Shown: positions 1-12,000 of the stretch, one piece after another
Layout of the letters: every line of letters begins with the position of its first letter
Numbering within the stretch: position 1 is the stretch's first letter
Assembly (NCBI RefSeq): GCF_026652115.1
Contig: NZ_JAPPSQ010000001.1
Location: 124,001 to 188,000 of the forward strand
Length of the DNA: 64,000 nt
From: Algoriphagus sp. PAP.12
Lineage (GTDB): Bacteria; Bacteroidota; Bacteroidia; Cytophagales; Cyclobacteriaceae
Direction: 5' to 3'
The notes under the pieces: generated by a model
What the model saw: only the letters and a program-made list of their open reading frames with translations
Databases searched by the model: none
Told to the model about the DNA's origin: nothing
Position numbers and translations under genes: made by a program

Positions 1-476
1 AGATCAATCCAATTATCAAGGAATTTGTAAACCTGGCTTTTCACGGTATGAGAGCGGGAAAAAATCCGATAAATGTTACAATTGATTTACAATTGGACGA
101 GCATGTAGGAGAGCTCAAAATTATCTCTGAAGATTTTTCAAGAGTGATTTTGAATCTATGCAACAATGCCTTTGACGCTATGCGGGACAAACTGAATTCT
201 CTCGGCTCGACAAATTATGAGGCAAGGCTTACTGTGATCACTAAAGCCTCCAAAAACAGGATTCAAATAAAAATTCAAGACAACGGTCCCGGTATCCCTA
301 ATGAGATTCGAGACAAGGTATTACAGCCATTTTTCACCACCAAAAAAGGAACGGAAGGAACCGGGCTTGGGCTTTCAATTTCCCATGACATTGTAAAAGC
401 ACATGGAGGAGAGATTAAAATAGATTCTGAGGAAGACAAAGGGACTACTTTCTTCATCCAATTACCATTGAATTAG
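1..476 (+). CDS. Sensor histidine kinase, 3' end only (partial)
   Basis: The reading frame is open from the left edge of the window, so the N-terminal part of the gene lies outside. What remains is an ATP-binding kinase domain (HATPase_c). The N box reads VILNLCNNAFDAM, the G1 box DNGPGIP, and the G2 box GTGLGLSIS, followed by the usual C-terminal strand ending in FFIQLPLN. The upstream residues (NLAFHGMRAGKNP) match the segment that precedes the N box in the kinases downstream, so this is a member of the same paralogous family. The next kinase starts 7 bp after its stop, consistent with co-transcription. Its sensor domain cannot be seen. Confidence 0.93.
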   Translation, partial: INPIIKEFVNLAFHGMRAGKNPINVTIDLQLDEHVGELKIISEDFSRVILNLCNNAFDAMRDKLNSLGSTNYEARLTVITKASKNRIQIKIQDNGPGIPNEIRDKVLQPFFTTKKGTEGTGLGLSISHDIVKAHGGEIKIDSEEDKGTTFFIQLPLN

Positions 477-483
477 ATAATTT

Positions 484-3400
484 ATGAAAAGATCAAGCAT
501 AATTTTTCTCTCTAAAAGAACAACCACATCAGGTAAAGAAAGTAAACTTTTTCTCTTTTTCTCCATTCTACCTGGACTCCTATTTATCTGGATTTTCTTC
601 GGTTGTAATTCATTCGATAAAAAACAACCATTCCCTGAAGACGAAACGGAATTTGCCCAACCTCTCACCAAACCTTTTCAATTCACGGAATCAATCCCTT
701 TAGAGTGGCAAACAGAGGAAAGTAAACTTGATATCGAAACGAAAAATTTCTCTCTAGAAAATATACCCTCTACCCCATTTGATTTGGGGGAACCTATTTC
801 TCTAAGCAATTTATATGAGGAAGTCCCATTTGACTGGAACAGCCTTCCTGATACAGTTCTAAATCTAGACAACCTACCAACAGATACTTTGGACAATAGA
901 ATTATTCCACTTCTTCCTCCCAAAGTCATCAATGCAGGTTGGCCAAGCTATGCTCCCGGAATTTCAAAAGGTGTTTTGAATGCAGAAACTATTGGTCTTC
1001 CTGGCCCAACAAGGATCTATTTGCAGGATCCTTCAGGAGCTTTATGGATGGGAACTAGCAAGGGCCTTTGCAGATATGATGGGGCATTTTTAGAGATTTA
1101 TGGTCTAGAGCAAGGGCTTCCAAACATTGATATTATTTCACTTACCCGAGATAATCAAGGACGGATATGGGTAGGTACTAAAACTGGCCAAACATTCATC
1201 CTCGATGAAAAAAATGAAACCATTGAACACTTGGAAAAACTTTTCCCTAGCTGGGCAGGACAAAACTTCTCCATTTATCAAGACGATCAAGGGCTTATGT
1301 GGATTTCTGAACTTGGAATGGGAGTTTTCATTTATGATCCAGAAACCAAAATCATCAAACACCTTCGAGCCGAATCAGGACTAGTCAATGACAGAACAGT
1401 GGTGATCGCCCAAGATAATGAGGGATTTTATTGGATTACAACCCTTGATGGGATTAGCATCTTGGATCTGAAAAAAAACAAGATAATGACATTCAAAGAG
1501 GAGCAGGGACTTCATTCCAATTTTTCTCCAGCATTCCAACGGACCAAGTCAGGGGAAATCTGGCTGGGACAAAATGGAGGAATATCTATACTAGACCCTG
1601 AAAAAAACACCCTCCGGTTTTTGAGTATTGACAAATTGCCATTAAATGAAGAAGCTGGAGAAATTATTAGTACTCTATTTGAGGATTCTTTAGGAAAAAT
1701 ATGGATGGGCACCGGCTCCAACTTGGTTCTTTCTTTTGACCCTGAATTGAATGAAGTAGAAAGATTTTTCATTGTTAAGGATCTACAGTCGCCAGTATTT
1801 AATTTTTTCGAGGATAGAGAAGGTCAGATTTGGGTAGCTGATGATTTTGCAAAAACTTCTGTCATCAATACAAAAACAGGAAAAGTAGGGAGTTTTAGTT
1901 CATCGAATGGCTTGGGCAATGGAGGAGTTTGGTCAACAATAGAAACCCGAGATGGAAAAATCTGGACTGGGACCAACAATGGAATCAATATCTATGACCC
2001 TGAAACAAAAACCATAAAATATCTTTCCAGACAGAACGGGCTGCTTGTCAATAGTGCTGCCTACCTCTTTGAAGACCACGATGGTAAAATTTGGATCGGA
2101 AGTAATGGACGAATAACCCAAATATTCGACCCCAAAAGCAATACATTTCAAATCCCCAGAATCAGAGAAAACAGACAAGAAATAGGAACTACTATACTTT
2201 ACCAAGACCCTGATAAATCTTTTTGGCTTGGAACCAATAATGGCGAACTGTATTTGCTTGATCTCGAAAAAAAAGTGATCAAGAAATTGATGAATGTACC
2301 GGCATCATGGGATAAAAACTATGTCAACTCCATGCAATCAGATCACAAGGGGCAGCTTTGGATCACCAGTTCTGCGGGGGCGATTATCATCAGCGCAGAC
2401 CGAAAATCCATGAAGTTTCTTACCGAGGATCAAGGGTTAGCAATCAATAATGCAACAGCGCTTTTAGAAGATTCCAACAAAAACATGTGGGTAGCAACCG
2501 CAAATGGAATTGATATCTTGAACCCATCTCAAGACTCTATCACTACACTGACCATAAATGAAGGTCTGAGTGATAATGGAGTCTTCACCCTTAACGAGCA
2601 CAGAGGGAAAATGTATGTGGGGACAACTAATGGTTTGACTATTTTGACCCCTAAAAATGACTGGAAATCATTTGAGACCATTTCTCTTGGTCAAGAGCAA
2701 GGTTTGGGCGGACTCGATTTTTCTGAAAACAGCGGTTTATTTGCATCAGACGAAAAGTTCTGGGCGGGAGTCGAAGGTACAATGCTTCTGGTTTTTGATT
2801 CCCTTCAGTTAGAGGAGACTACCGCGAATCCATACATAGCGGGAATAAATCTTTATGACAAACCTCTCTTTTTCAGAGAGCGTTCATCACTTGCAGATGA
2901 CAATTATCTGATTCAAAATGACATAACCTGGGACACACTTGAAACTACCTATTATATCCCAAGTAACCTTGAGCTTCCATATGATCAAAATTACTTAAGC
3001 TTCAACTATTCGGGGATGCAATTGAGCAATCCTGATAAAGTGAGATACAGATACATTCTCGAGGGAATAGATAAGCAATGGAGCACTATTACCAATAAAA
3101 CCATAAGCGAAAACTATCGAGACCTTCCAGCCGGAGACTATACTTTCAAAGTTGCCAGCAGAGGAATCAATGGAAACTGGAGTGAGCCTGCAGCAATAAG
3201 TTTTGTAATTACCCCACCTTGGTGGAAAACCTGGTGGATGTACACCCTCTATTTCCTTGCTTTCGTAGGGGCTATTTTAGGATATACGAGACTTCGCTCC
3301 CAAGCACTGATTCGTCAAAATTTGAAATTGGAGGAAAAAGTAAAAATCCGGACAAATGAACTCCGAGAGTCTTTAAACAATCTCAAAGAAACTCAACTCC

Positions 3401-4164
3401 AGCTTATTCAATCTGAAAAAATGGCTTCCCTCGGAGAGCTCACTGCCGGCATTGCCCATGAGATTCAAAACCCTCTGAATTTTGTCAATAATTTCTCTGA
3501 GGTCAGCAATGAACTGATAGATGAAATGAATGAAGAACTCGAAAAAGGAGATCTGGAAGAAGTAAAAACCATCGCCGCTGACCTGAAAGAAAACCTTTCC
3601 AAAATCAATCATCATGGCAAAAGAGCAGATTCCATTGTAAAGGGTATGCTCCAGCACAGCCGCTCCAATTCAGGAGAAAAGGTGTATACGGACATCAATT
3701 CTTTAGCGGATGAATATCTGAGGCTTTCCTACCATGGATTACGAGCCAAGGATAAAAGCTTTAATTCTGATTACAAACTAGAACTAGACTCAGATCTTCC
3801 AAAAATCAATGTGAATCCGCAAGACATTGGAAGGGTAGTTTTGAATCTCGTCAATAATGCATTTTATGCAGTTAGTGAAAAAGCAAAAAAAGCTGAAATT
3901 GACTTTAAACCAGAGGTAATAGTTTCCACAAAAAAGACTGAATCAGGTGTCCAGATCTCAGTTCAAGATAATGGAACCGGAATACCTGATGCCATTAAAA
4001 AGAAAATCTTCTTGCCTTTCTTCACCACCAAACCAACAGGTTCAGGAACAGGCCTGGGATTGAGTCTTTCCTATGATATTGTCCAAGCCAACGGAGGCAA
4101 TCTGTCTGTTGAATCAGAAGAAGGAAAGGGTACTATTTTTCATATTCTTTTCCCTAATACATAG
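484..4164 (+). CDS. Beta-propeller sensor histidine kinase (reg_prop / Y_Y_Y / HisKA-HATPase)
   Basis: This 1226-residue membrane-anchored kinase should sense an external ligand and phosphorylate a separate response regulator. A hydrophobic N-terminal segment (about residues 22-40) ends in Gly-Cys (C41). It may be a lipoprotein signal, but FFGC is a poor lipobox, so a signal anchor is also possible. About a dozen two-component-regulator propeller repeats of the type D-x-x-G-x-I-W-x-G follow (roughly 170-790). A Y_Y_Y domain lies at about 835-909, one transmembrane helix at about 916-937, and a coiled coil leads to the kinase core. The phosphoacceptor is H992 in GIAHEIQNP. The N box is near 1112, G1 (DNGTGIP) near 1162 and G2 (GTGLGLSLS) near 1188. 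No receiver or AraC domain is fused, unlike the hybrid systems of Bacteroides. It sits 7 bp after one kinase and 6 bp before the next. Confidence 0.93.
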   Translation: MKRSSIIFLSKRTTTSGKESKLFLFFSILPGLLFIWIFFGCNSFDKKQPFPEDETEFAQPLTKPFQFTESIPLEWQTEESKLDIETKNFSLENIPSTPFDLGEPISLSNLYEEVPFDWNSLPDTVLNLDNLPTDTLDNRIIPLLPPKVINAGWPSYAPGISKGVLNAETIGLPGPTRIYLQDPSGALWMGTSKGLCRYDGAFLEIYGLEQGLPNIDIISLTRDNQGRIWVGTKTGQTFILDEKNETIEHLEKLFPSWAGQNFSIYQDDQGLMWISELGMGVFIYDPETKIIKHLRAESGLVNDRTVVIAQDNEGFYWITTLDGISILDLKKNKIMTFKEEQGLHSNFSPAFQRTKSGEIWLGQNGGISILDPEKNTLRFLSIDKLPLNEEAGEIISTLFEDSLGKIWMGTGSNLVLSFDPELNEVERFFIVKDLQSPVFNFFEDREGQIWVADDFAKTSVINTKTGKVGSFSSSNGLGNGGVWSTIETRDGKIWTGTNNGINIYDPETKTIKYLSRQNGLLVNSAAYLFEDHDGKIWIGSNGRITQIFDPKSNTFQIPRIRENRQEIGTTILYQDPDKSFWLGTNNGELYLLDLEKKVIKKLMNVPASWDKNYVNSMQSDHKGQLWITSSAGAIIISADRKSMKFLTEDQGLAINNATALLEDSNKNMWVATANGIDILNPSQDSITTLTINEGLSDNGVFTLNEHRGKMYVGTTNGLTILTPKNDWKSFETISLGQEQGLGGLDFSENSGLFASDEKFWAGVEGTMLLVFDSLQLEETTANPYIAGINLYDKPLFFRERSSLADDNYLIQNDITWDTLETTYYIPSNLELPYDQNYLSFNYSGMQLSNPDKVRYRYILEGIDKQWSTITNKTISENYRDLPAGDYTFKVASRGINGNWSEPAAISFVITPPWWKTWWMYTLYFLAFVGAILGYTRLRSQALIRQNLKLEEKVKIRTNELRESLNNLKETQLQLIQSEKMASLGELTAGIAHEIQNPLNFVNNFSEVSNELIDEMNEELEKGDLEEVKTIAADLKENLSKINHHGKRADSIVKGMLQHSRSNSGEKVYTDINSLADEYLRLSYHGLRAKDKSFNSDYKLELDSDLPKINVNPQDIGRVVLNLVNNAFYAVSEKAKKAEIDFKPEVIVSTKKTESGVQISVQDNGTGIPDAIKKKIFLPFFTTKPTGSGTGLGLSLSYDIVQANGGNLSVESEEGKGTIFHILFPNT

Positions 4165-4170
4165 CCTTGT

Positions 4171-7100
4171 ATGAAAAAGTACCTTTTATTTTTTATCGGA
4201 ATGGGATTGATTTGGACTTCCTGTGAGTCCAAAAGAGAACAATTTATTTTGGATTCTCAGGATTATCCTTCTCTCCAATTCAAAGCCTTACCTGACTCAC
4301 TTTTACCTCCTGAGGTTTTTACACCTACGGCTGAAAACCGACCCAAGCCCATCAAAATCCTGCCCAAAACTCTACCCCTAAAATATCCACAAGATCTGGG
4401 TCAGCTGAACATTACTCAATATGGCATGGCCGATGGCTTACCTTCAGATGTCATTCAGGATTTGGAGATAGACGCTGCGGGAAACCTCTGGATCGGATCG
4501 CTTGGTTTTTTGAGCAAATTCGACGGTACGCAGGTTGTGTCGATTCCCAGTCCTTCGGGTTTTGGAAGCGGGATGATTTCCAACCTAAAAATAGATGCCC
4601 AAGGTATTCTATGGATTCTCAATTTTGATGGACTATACAAATTTGACGGTCAGGCATTTGAAAATGTACCACTTTCAGCAAATGACCAAGAGTTGGGGCT
4701 TCTAGAGTTGATCGAAGCTATTGATGGAGCTATGTGGGTGTCTTCGGCAAAAGGCCTGTTCAAGGTCGAAGATGATTCCGTTTACCATTTTACCACAGAG
4801 GAAGGTCTCCTCGAAAATTACATTTACTCCGTCCTTCTATCACCCGATGGGCGGATATTGGCTAGCACAAAACAGGGGGTTTATGTTTTTGACGGAAAGC
4901 AATTTGTCCCATATTTACCATTTCCACAAAAAACCTTCCACCTACTGCTGACAGACAGCGAAAACAACATCTGGTATTGGTTTTGGAGTGGGAGCCAGGC
5001 CATTCTGGGACGATTTGATGGGGAAAATCATGTAGAATTCGGCCCCGACGAGGGATTTAACACTCAAAGCTTTATCGGGAATACCTATGAAGACCGCTCA
5101 GGTGGAATATGGATTTTCCCAGGTAATGCTCTTTTTTACTACCGAGAAGGAAAGTTCACAAACTATTCCGACCTCCCTTTGGTCAAAAAAATGGGAGGAA
5201 AAACAACCATAGAAGACGATGCTGGCAATCTTTGGATTGGTGGTATAGATGGTTTTTATAAAATCGATTTTAGACTCCAAATCCAAGTAGAAGCGCCGAT
5301 TGATGAAGGCAAACCCATCGACATCTCAGACATCACGATAGACGAAAATGGAGTAAAATGGATGATCGGTGAAAGAGGAAATCAACTGTTGAAATATGAA
5401 TCATCCAAAGTACTAGCCTACGATTTAAAACCCTATTTGGGTATGGGATTTATCAGATTTCTCTATTCCGATAAGAATGGCTCGATATGGGCAGGCACAG
5501 GAGGACAAGCAGCCAACGAAAGGCGGCTTATGCAGTTTGATGGAGAAAACATCTTTTTCTATGGAGCCAATGAGGGACTAAAATCTGACTTCATTCAGGC
5601 ATTGGATAAAGATGAGAATGGAAACTTAATAATCAGTGGCCAATCGGGAATTCATCTGTTTGACGGAAAAGAATTTACTTTCTGGGGTTCCGAACAAGGA
5701 TACCCCGAGGAAGTCACTGCCTATTTCGTAGATAGTAAACAACGAAAATGGATAGGCTCATATAATCAAGGTCTATTCGCTTTCCAAAACGACAGCATTT
5801 TGTCCATTGACAGCTTGCCGGACCGCCCCGTCCCCTATATCAATAGGATCAATGAGGATCCCTTTGGGAATATCTGGATAGGATCAGATGCCGGACTCTC
5901 CAAATTCGATGGGAATCAGCTAACACATTTCGGTTATTTAGAAGGTCTGGGAAATGTCACCACCTCGATACTGGTGGACAGTCTCCAGGAGAGGCTTTGG
6001 TTCGGGACCTCTCTTGGGCTTTTTAACCTCCCTTTCGATGAAATTGATAAACCGGAACCCAAATTTGTGGAATATTCCAAGAGAACGGGCTTCGATAAGA
6101 TTCCAGCCATGTTGATGATCGGCCAGGATTTGATTTTGGATTCATCCGGAATCTGGATGTCAGGACTGATAGAAGGTGCCGTTCGATTTGACCATCGAAA
6201 AGTCCAATCCATGAATTCACCTGGATTAGCGCTTCAAAATATCCGAATCAATAACTCCCAGATACTATGGTCACTCCTCTCAAACCAAGACTCCACAACA
6301 AAAGACAGTGCTAGGTTGATCACGGAGTCCGTATTGAAATTTGGGAAAATCCAAAAAGCCGAAAACATCAAAGAAATTAAAAAACTGTTTGGTTCTATCT
6401 CCTATGACAGCCTTCAAAAGGACAACTTTATACCAGTCAATTTGAGCCTTCCCCACAAAAACAATAATATCACATTTGAGTTTTCTGCCATCTCACCTTC
6501 CTTTGGCAAATTTACCCAATACCGATACCTGCTCGAAGGCTATGAAGAAAACTGGAGCCCTTTCAGCAAAAGTAATGAAGCCTCCTTTGGCAATATGTCG
6601 GAAGGCGATTATGTGTTCAGATTGGAAGCCCTGACCAACTTTGGTACGATCAGTAAATTAAGCTATCCTTTTACAGTATTTCCCCCCTGGTATCGTACTT
6701 GGTGGGCTTATTTGATTTATTTCATCATATTTCTGGGCCTGACCCGCTGGATTTATAAGATTCAAAAAAGAAGATTGATTGCGAGAGAAAGGGAGGTGGC
6801 AAGAGAAAAAGAACTGGAACAGGCCAAAGAAATAGAAAAGGCCTACTCAGAGCTCAAATCCACCCAAGCCCAACTCATTCAATCCGAGAAAATGGCTTCA
6901 CTTGGTGAACTCACAGCGGGCATCGCCCATGAAATTCAAAATCCACTCAATTTTGTCAACAACTTCTCGGAATTAAACAGAGAACTGATTGCCGAACTAA
7001 AAGCCGAAATCGAAAAAGGAGACTTGGAAGAAATCAGTTTCATTGCCAAGGATATCGAAACTAACGAGGAAAAAATCAACCATCACGGCAAGCGAGCCGG

Positions 7101-7632
7101 ATCTATCGTCAAAGGTATGCTGGAACACAGCCGAAAGTCGGACGGCCACAAAGAATTAACCGATATCAATAAACTAGTCGATGAAAGCTTAAGATTGAGT
7201 TTTCATGGATTACGAGCCAAGGATAAAGAGTTTCATTCAGACTTTAAATTAGATCTAGACCCTGATTTACCGGAAATAAAAGTTATCCCACAAGACATCG
7301 GAAGAGTCCTACTGAATCTGATCAACAATGCTTTTTATACTGTTAATGAGAAAGCCAGATGTGGTACCTCAGATTACCATCCTGAAGTCATTGTTTCCAC
7401 CAAAAAGACTGATTCAGGAATTGAAATTTCTGTAGCTGACAATGGCTCAGGCATCCCCAACTCCATCAAAGACAAGATCTTCCAGCCTTTCTTCACCACC
7501 AAACCAACTGGTTCTGGAACTGGATTGGGATTAAGCTTGAGCTATGATATTATTAAAGCTCATGGTGGGGAAATCCAATTAAAATCAGATCTCAATCAAG
7601 GGGCCGAATTCATTATTTCTCTTCCGGTTTAA
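4171..7632 (+). CDS. Lipoprotein beta-propeller sensor histidine kinase
   Basis: This 1153-residue paralogue of the preceding kinase has a clear lipoprotein signal: a short basic N-terminus, a hydrophobic stretch and the lipobox WTSC with Cys at 18. Divergent propeller repeats (for example DAAGNLWIG, DKNGSIWAG, DPFGNIWIG) fill about 80-690. The Y_Y_Y domain is at about 763-830 and the single transmembrane helix at about 844-863. A coiled coil precedes the phosphoacceptor H920. The ATPase N box is near 1047 and G2 (GTGLGLSLS) near 1115. The kinase core is almost the same as in the upstream gene, whereas the sensor halves differ strongly, so the two probably read different ligands into a shared pathway. 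It starts only 6 bp after the upstream stop and converges on the transporter gene downstream with 12 bp between stops. Confidence 0.93.
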   Translation: MKKYLLFFIGMGLIWTSCESKREQFILDSQDYPSLQFKALPDSLLPPEVFTPTAENRPKPIKILPKTLPLKYPQDLGQLNITQYGMADGLPSDVIQDLEIDAAGNLWIGSLGFLSKFDGTQVVSIPSPSGFGSGMISNLKIDAQGILWILNFDGLYKFDGQAFENVPLSANDQELGLLELIEAIDGAMWVSSAKGLFKVEDDSVYHFTTEEGLLENYIYSVLLSPDGRILASTKQGVYVFDGKQFVPYLPFPQKTFHLLLTDSENNIWYWFWSGSQAILGRFDGENHVEFGPDEGFNTQSFIGNTYEDRSGGIWIFPGNALFYYREGKFTNYSDLPLVKKMGGKTTIEDDAGNLWIGGIDGFYKIDFRLQIQVEAPIDEGKPIDISDITIDENGVKWMIGERGNQLLKYESSKVLAYDLKPYLGMGFIRFLYSDKNGSIWAGTGGQAANERRLMQFDGENIFFYGANEGLKSDFIQALDKDENGNLIISGQSGIHLFDGKEFTFWGSEQGYPEEVTAYFVDSKQRKWIGSYNQGLFAFQNDSILSIDSLPDRPVPYINRINEDPFGNIWIGSDAGLSKFDGNQLTHFGYLEGLGNVTTSILVDSLQERLWFGTSLGLFNLPFDEIDKPEPKFVEYSKRTGFDKIPAMLMIGQDLILDSSGIWMSGLIEGAVRFDHRKVQSMNSPGLALQNIRINNSQILWSLLSNQDSTTKDSARLITESVLKFGKIQKAENIKEIKKLFGSISYDSLQKDNFIPVNLSLPHKNNNITFEFSAISPSFGKFTQYRYLLEGYEENWSPFSKSNEASFGNMSEGDYVFRLEALTNFGTISKLSYPFTVFPPWYRTWWAYLIYFIIFLGLTRWIYKIQKRRLIAREREVAREKELEQAKEIEKAYSELKSTQAQLIQSEKMASLGELTAGIAHEIQNPLNFVNNFSELNRELIAELKAEIEKGDLEEISFIAKDIETNEEKINHHGKRAGSIVKGMLEHSRKSDGHKELTDINKLVDESLRLSFHGLRAKDKEFHSDFKLDLDPDLPEIKVIPQDIGRVLLNLINNAFYTVNEKARCGTSDYHPEVIVSTKKTDSGIEISVADNGSGIPNSIKDKIFQPFFTTKPTGSGTGLGLSLSYDIIKAHGGEIQLKSDLNQGAEFIISLPV

Positions 7633-7644
7633 ATCCAATCTGAG

Positions 7645-8559
7645 CTAGCTCCGTTTTCGCCAGTACGAAGCCAAAAGTGAACCCGAGACATTCATCAAAG
7701 GACCAAAAACAGCAGGTGCTAAACCAACAGTTGAAATTTTACCCATTTGAACAGCAATTCCAGAAGCAAGCCCCGAATTTTGCATCCCGACTTCTAAGGC
7801 AATGGTTTTGCAAGATTTCGAATCCAAGCCTGATGCTTTTGCCGCAAAAAAACCTAAAAGGTAGCCGAGACCATTATGTAAAATACAGGCTAAAATCAAC
7901 AGAACTCCTATTTCCAGCAAACTTTCTCTTCCATTTGCTGTAATGACTCCCACGATCAAAATAATACCCCCCATAGAAATCAAAGGCATTATTTGATCCA
8001 ACCATTGGATACTTCCTCTTAAAAATTTGTTGAATATTAACCCTATTGCAATAGGAATAATCACAATCTGAATGATACTCCACATCATTTCCAAAAAATT
8101 CACTGGAACATAATCCCCTCCCAACCAACTCATCAAAAGCGGTGTAATTACAGGAGCTAAAGCGGTAGTCACTGCAGTCATCGTAATAGATAACGCTAAG
8201 TTGGCTTTTGCCAAATAGGACATCACATTGGAGGCCAGTCCACTTGGAGAACTCCCGACTAAAATAAAACCAGCTGCTATTTCTGGAGGAAAATTGAAGC
8301 TCTTCGCTAATGCAAAACCCAAAAACGGCATGATCGTAAATTGGCAAAGTATTCCAATAAAAATACCCTTTGGCATCTGGATAACACCTTTAAAGTCCTT
8401 GAGACTCATCTCTGTCCCTACTCCAAACATGATCACCTGCAATAGCGGCACAATGAATTTGGAAGTATTTATCCCTCCCCAACTCATGAGAATCTCAGGG
8501 AATAGGAAGGCAATTGAGACTATTAAAAGGACTAAAAAAGGGAAAAGTAAGCTTTTCAA
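7645..8559 (-). CDS. Bile acid:sodium symporter (BASS) family transporter
   Basis: A 304-residue integral membrane protein with about nine or ten hydrophobic helices and little soluble sequence. The pattern near residues 95-110 (GFILVGSSPSGLASNV) matches the BASS/SBF core, where polar residues cross the membrane and bind sodium and substrate. Family members import organic acids such as bile acids, pyruvate or pantoate precursors with sodium; the substrate here cannot be told from the sequence. The start is an ATG with a typical MKSLLFPFLVLL N-terminus. The gene is monocistronic, faces the kinase array, and its promoter must lie in the 513-bp gap to the right. Confidence 0.88.
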   Translation of the reverse strand: MKSLLFPFLVLLIVSIAFLFPEILMSWGGINTSKFIVPLLQVIMFGVGTEMSLKDFKGVIQMPKGIFIGILCQFTIMPFLGFALAKSFNFPPEIAAGFILVGSSPSGLASNVMSYLAKANLALSITMTAVTTALAPVITPLLMSWLGGDYVPVNFLEMMWSIIQIVIIPIAIGLIFNKFLRGSIQWLDQIMPLISMGGIILIVGVITANGRESLLEIGVLLILACILHNGLGYLLGFFAAKASGLDSKSCKTIALEVGMQNSGLASGIAVQMGKISTVGLAPAVFGPLMNVSGSLLASYWRKRS

Positions 8560-8735
8560 TTTCTATCTGATTTGAAGGTTATTTGATGAGGCCTTGCTTT
8601 ATTGATCAAAGTACTAAAAATAGGCTTTCATTAAATTTTAATTTCTATAGATGAATATTGATTTTAAACATTTAAACACTGGTCAAAGAGCTTGATAATT
8701 GATTGATTATTTCACTGCGACCAAATCCAAAAAAG

Positions 8736-8763
8736 AGTTCAAATGAACTGAATATCAGATATT
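8736..8763. promoter_or_regulatory. Two adjacent palindromes, possible operator
   Basis: AGTTCA-AA-TGAACT (8736-8749) is followed one base later by AATATC-A-GATATT (8751-8763). Both are perfect inverted repeats, and their side-by-side position resembles a dimeric-regulator site. No regulator is identified and the role is inferred. Confidence 0.3.
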
Positions 8764-8859
8764 TTTCATCAAAAATTACATAAACATTATTAGTCTTAAA
8801 ATCTTTAATTTTAAATAGTTTTTGTATTTTTCCAATATTGAAAATGTCATTCATCACCA

Positions 8860-8875
8860 AAATGATGCATCATTT
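8860..8875. promoter_or_regulatory. 16-bp perfect palindrome, possible operator
   Basis: AAATGATG followed directly by CATCATTT forms a perfect 16-bp palindrome about 200 bp upstream of the kinase gene at 9073. There is no loop, which favours a protein-binding site over a terminator. Function is inferred only from symmetry and position. Confidence 0.3.
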
Positions 8876-9072
8876 CCAGATTTTTATTACGCCCATTTGA
8901 GTTTTATGTCCGAGTTGATTGTTTTCAGAAAGGCTTTTCAATTGAAGAAATGCCAACACTTTCAAGTTTATACCCAATTCTATTTCGACTTGGATAGAAT
9001 TATTTTCAAAAGGAATAAAAATTTGGAAGATTCAAAGTCTTTCCCAAAATCCAGACCATCAATTGATTTCAA

Positions 9073-12000
9073 ATGAGATCACTAGTTACTTTTTTATTTG
9101 TATTCCTTTTTGGACTGACTTCCTGTAATCAGGAGAAGAAAACCTCAACCCAAAATCCAATTGGGAATTGGTCTGCTCCCGAGAAAACAGTCATTGCCGA
9201 TCTTCCTTCTGAAAAACAGCCTCCAATTATTTCTTTGGGAGAACCAGATATCATCAGAATTGGGAGAAGAAGCAATGGAAACATCTTACCCCCTATTAAG
9301 AAAAATTTACTCACTCTTCAGGAGGATGATGGAAGTACTGCCCTGAATCCTTTAGGACAACCCTACCTATTGGGTGATGGAGGTATTTCCCAGTTCAAAA
9401 AAATCACATCTGATGAAGGTCTTCCAATGGATGGGATTTACTGTGCTATGGTCGATAGTAGAGGACACATTTGGTTTGGTACGAATGGCGGAGGAATAAG
9501 TAGGTTTGATGGAATAAACTTTACCAATTACACCAGTACACAAGGCATGGCCAGCATGTCTATTAGAAGTATTTTTGAAGATTCAAAAGGAAACATTTGG
9601 ATAGGAACAGCTGATCAAGTAGTATCCAAATTCGATGGTAAAACTTTCACAAATTATTACGGTGACCAGATTTCAAATCAAGTAGTTTACAGTATTTATG
9701 AGGATTCCAAAGGTATTTTATGGTTTGGTACAGATGGGGAAGGTCTTGTAAGATTTGATGGAGAAGAATTTAAAAAAATAACAACTCAAGATGGCCTTCC
9801 CAGCAATTCGGTAGGGAGTATTTATGAAGATAGAGAAGGATACCTTTGGATTGGAACAAATGGTGGAGGATTGGCAAAATATGATGGAAATCTATTTGAA
9901 ACATTTGATACTTCGGATGGCCTTGTAAGCAATCGAATCAGGTCAATCTTTCAAGATTCAAATGGAAACTTATGGTTTGGAACATTAGGTGGCGGAGTAA
10001 ATAAATATGACGGATCAGTATTTGAACCATTCGGAATAGATGATGGTCTAGCCGGTCTTATAGTTAGGTCCATCAATCAAGATAAGGAAGGAAATATCTG
10101 GTTTGCTACTGAAAATGGAGTAAGCAAGTGGACAGGAACAGAATTTAAATCCTACACCACGGAACAAGGTTTAGTAGGAAATAATGTGATCGACTTAACC
10201 ATTGATAATTCTGGGAAAATTTGGTTTAGCACTGACGGAAGTGGAGTAAGTAGATTAGATGGCACCAGTTTTACAAACTTTACGGCCGATCAAGGACTGG
10301 CTGGAAATATTGTTCTAAGTATTCTTGAAGATAGTGAAGGCGCATTGTGGTTTGGGACAGTAGATGGTGGGCTTAGCAAATTTGACGGGAAATCTTTCCT
10401 AGCATTTACACCAGAACAAGGATTAGCTGGAGAAACTGCTTACTGTATTATGGAAGATTCTTCAGGAAAAATATGGGTAGGAACAGATGGTGATGGGTTA
10501 AGTGTTTTTGATGGAAATAGTTTCTCCAATTATACTACGGAGCAAGGACTACCAGATAATGGGGTCTATTCCTTAATAGAAGATCAAAATGGTTCCATCT
10601 GGATGGGAACTACCGTTGGGCTACTCAAACTAGATGGCGATAAAATAACCCACTTTACTGTGCAAAATGGCTTAGGTTCAGATTTTGCACTTTCTATTAT
10701 TGAAGATTCTGATGGTATCATTTGGATTGGAAGATTGTCAAGTGGAGGATTTTCAGGTGGCTTAACCAGATTTGATGGTAAAGAATTTCAACATTTTTCA
10801 ATCGACCAAGGCCTAATTGACAGTGAAGTTTTAAGAGTAAAAGAAGATTCTCGAGGAAATCTTTGGATTGGAACTCCAAGTGGACTGAGCTTTCTGAGTA
10901 AAGAAAATCGTCAAAATATTTCCTCATGGAAACCAGGTGAAGGAAAGTCTCTGTTTCAATCTTATAATAGCCAAGATGGCTTAGCAGATGACTTTATCTT
11001 ACAGATAGAAGACTTAGGTGAAAATCATATGGCCGTCGGATCTAATAAAGGGATTTCAACTTTTTATTTTTATCCTGATTCTTCTAAAGTATTTCAAGAG
11101 TTAGAAACTTACAATTCAGAAACTGGATATCCTGTAAAAGATCTTACAGATGGCCAAGACGGAATGTTTCTTGATTCCAATGGAATTTTATGGGCCGGAA
11201 CCGGTAGTGTTAAAACTGGTTTAGCGAGATTTGATATTTCCAAAATCTCCAAGAATGTAACCCTTCCTGTTCCCATGGTCAAGCAAATAAGAATCAATGA
11301 AGAGGTGATTCCTTGGTACACTTTAGCTCCTGAGTCCATTGCAGACGTTTTTACTGCGGCAACGGATCAATTAATAACATTAAACCGAAGATTGGATGAA
11401 ACCGAAGAGCTTGACTTAAAAGAAAAATTTGAGGGTATTTCATTCAAAGAAATCCAACCTTTCTTTCCAATTCCATTGGGATTGACTTTGCCTTACAAGC
11501 ATAACCATCTAAACATTGAATATGGCACTAACGAACTGGCTCGGCCTTTCTTGATAGAATACCAATATATACTTGAAGGGTATGATACAGACTGGAGCCC
11601 CATTCTTAAAAGAACCTCAGCAACTTTTGGTAACATCCATGAAGGTGAATATACTTTTAAAGTCCGGGCAAGATACACCGGCCCAGCGACTCAGGAAGCC
11701 TCAGAATGGACGGACCCAATTGAATTCTCCTTTACTGTTTTACCGCCTTGGTATAGAAGCTGGTGGGCTTATTTAATATATGCTGTACTGATCCTTTCTC
11801 TTCTTTATCCAATCAATCTATACATCAAAAACCGTCTCCTCAAAGCCGAAAGAGAGAAAGCAAAAGAACGGGAACTGGAGCATGCCAAGCAGATTGAAAA
11901 AGCCTATACCGATTTGGAATCAGCTCATGAAAATTTAAAATCCACCCAGTCCCAATTGATCCAGGCAGAAAAAATGGCCTCTTTGGGTGAGTTGACGGCT

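Larger units (their letters stand above)
8560..9072. other. Intergenic region between divergent genes, rich in palindromes
   Basis: These 513 bp separate the divergent BASS transporter and propeller-kinase genes and hold no convincing gene. Short open frames on either strand here lack family features and begin at non-ATG codons or without context. The stretch is very AT-rich and contains three perfect palindromes (8736-8749, 8751-8763, 8860-8875), listed separately. Promoters for both flanking genes are expected here, but I found no exact TAnnTTTG element that I trust. Confidence 0.6.

Noticed and set aside
8672..8860. 62-residue minus-strand open frame in the same gap
   Set aside because: Low-complexity Phe/Ile/Lys-rich translation with no family feature and no conserved context.
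8822..9076. 84-residue plus-strand open frame before the sensor kinase
   Set aside because: It begins at TTG, overlaps the kinase start, shows no domain or signal, and its composition reflects AT-rich intergenic DNA with palindromes.
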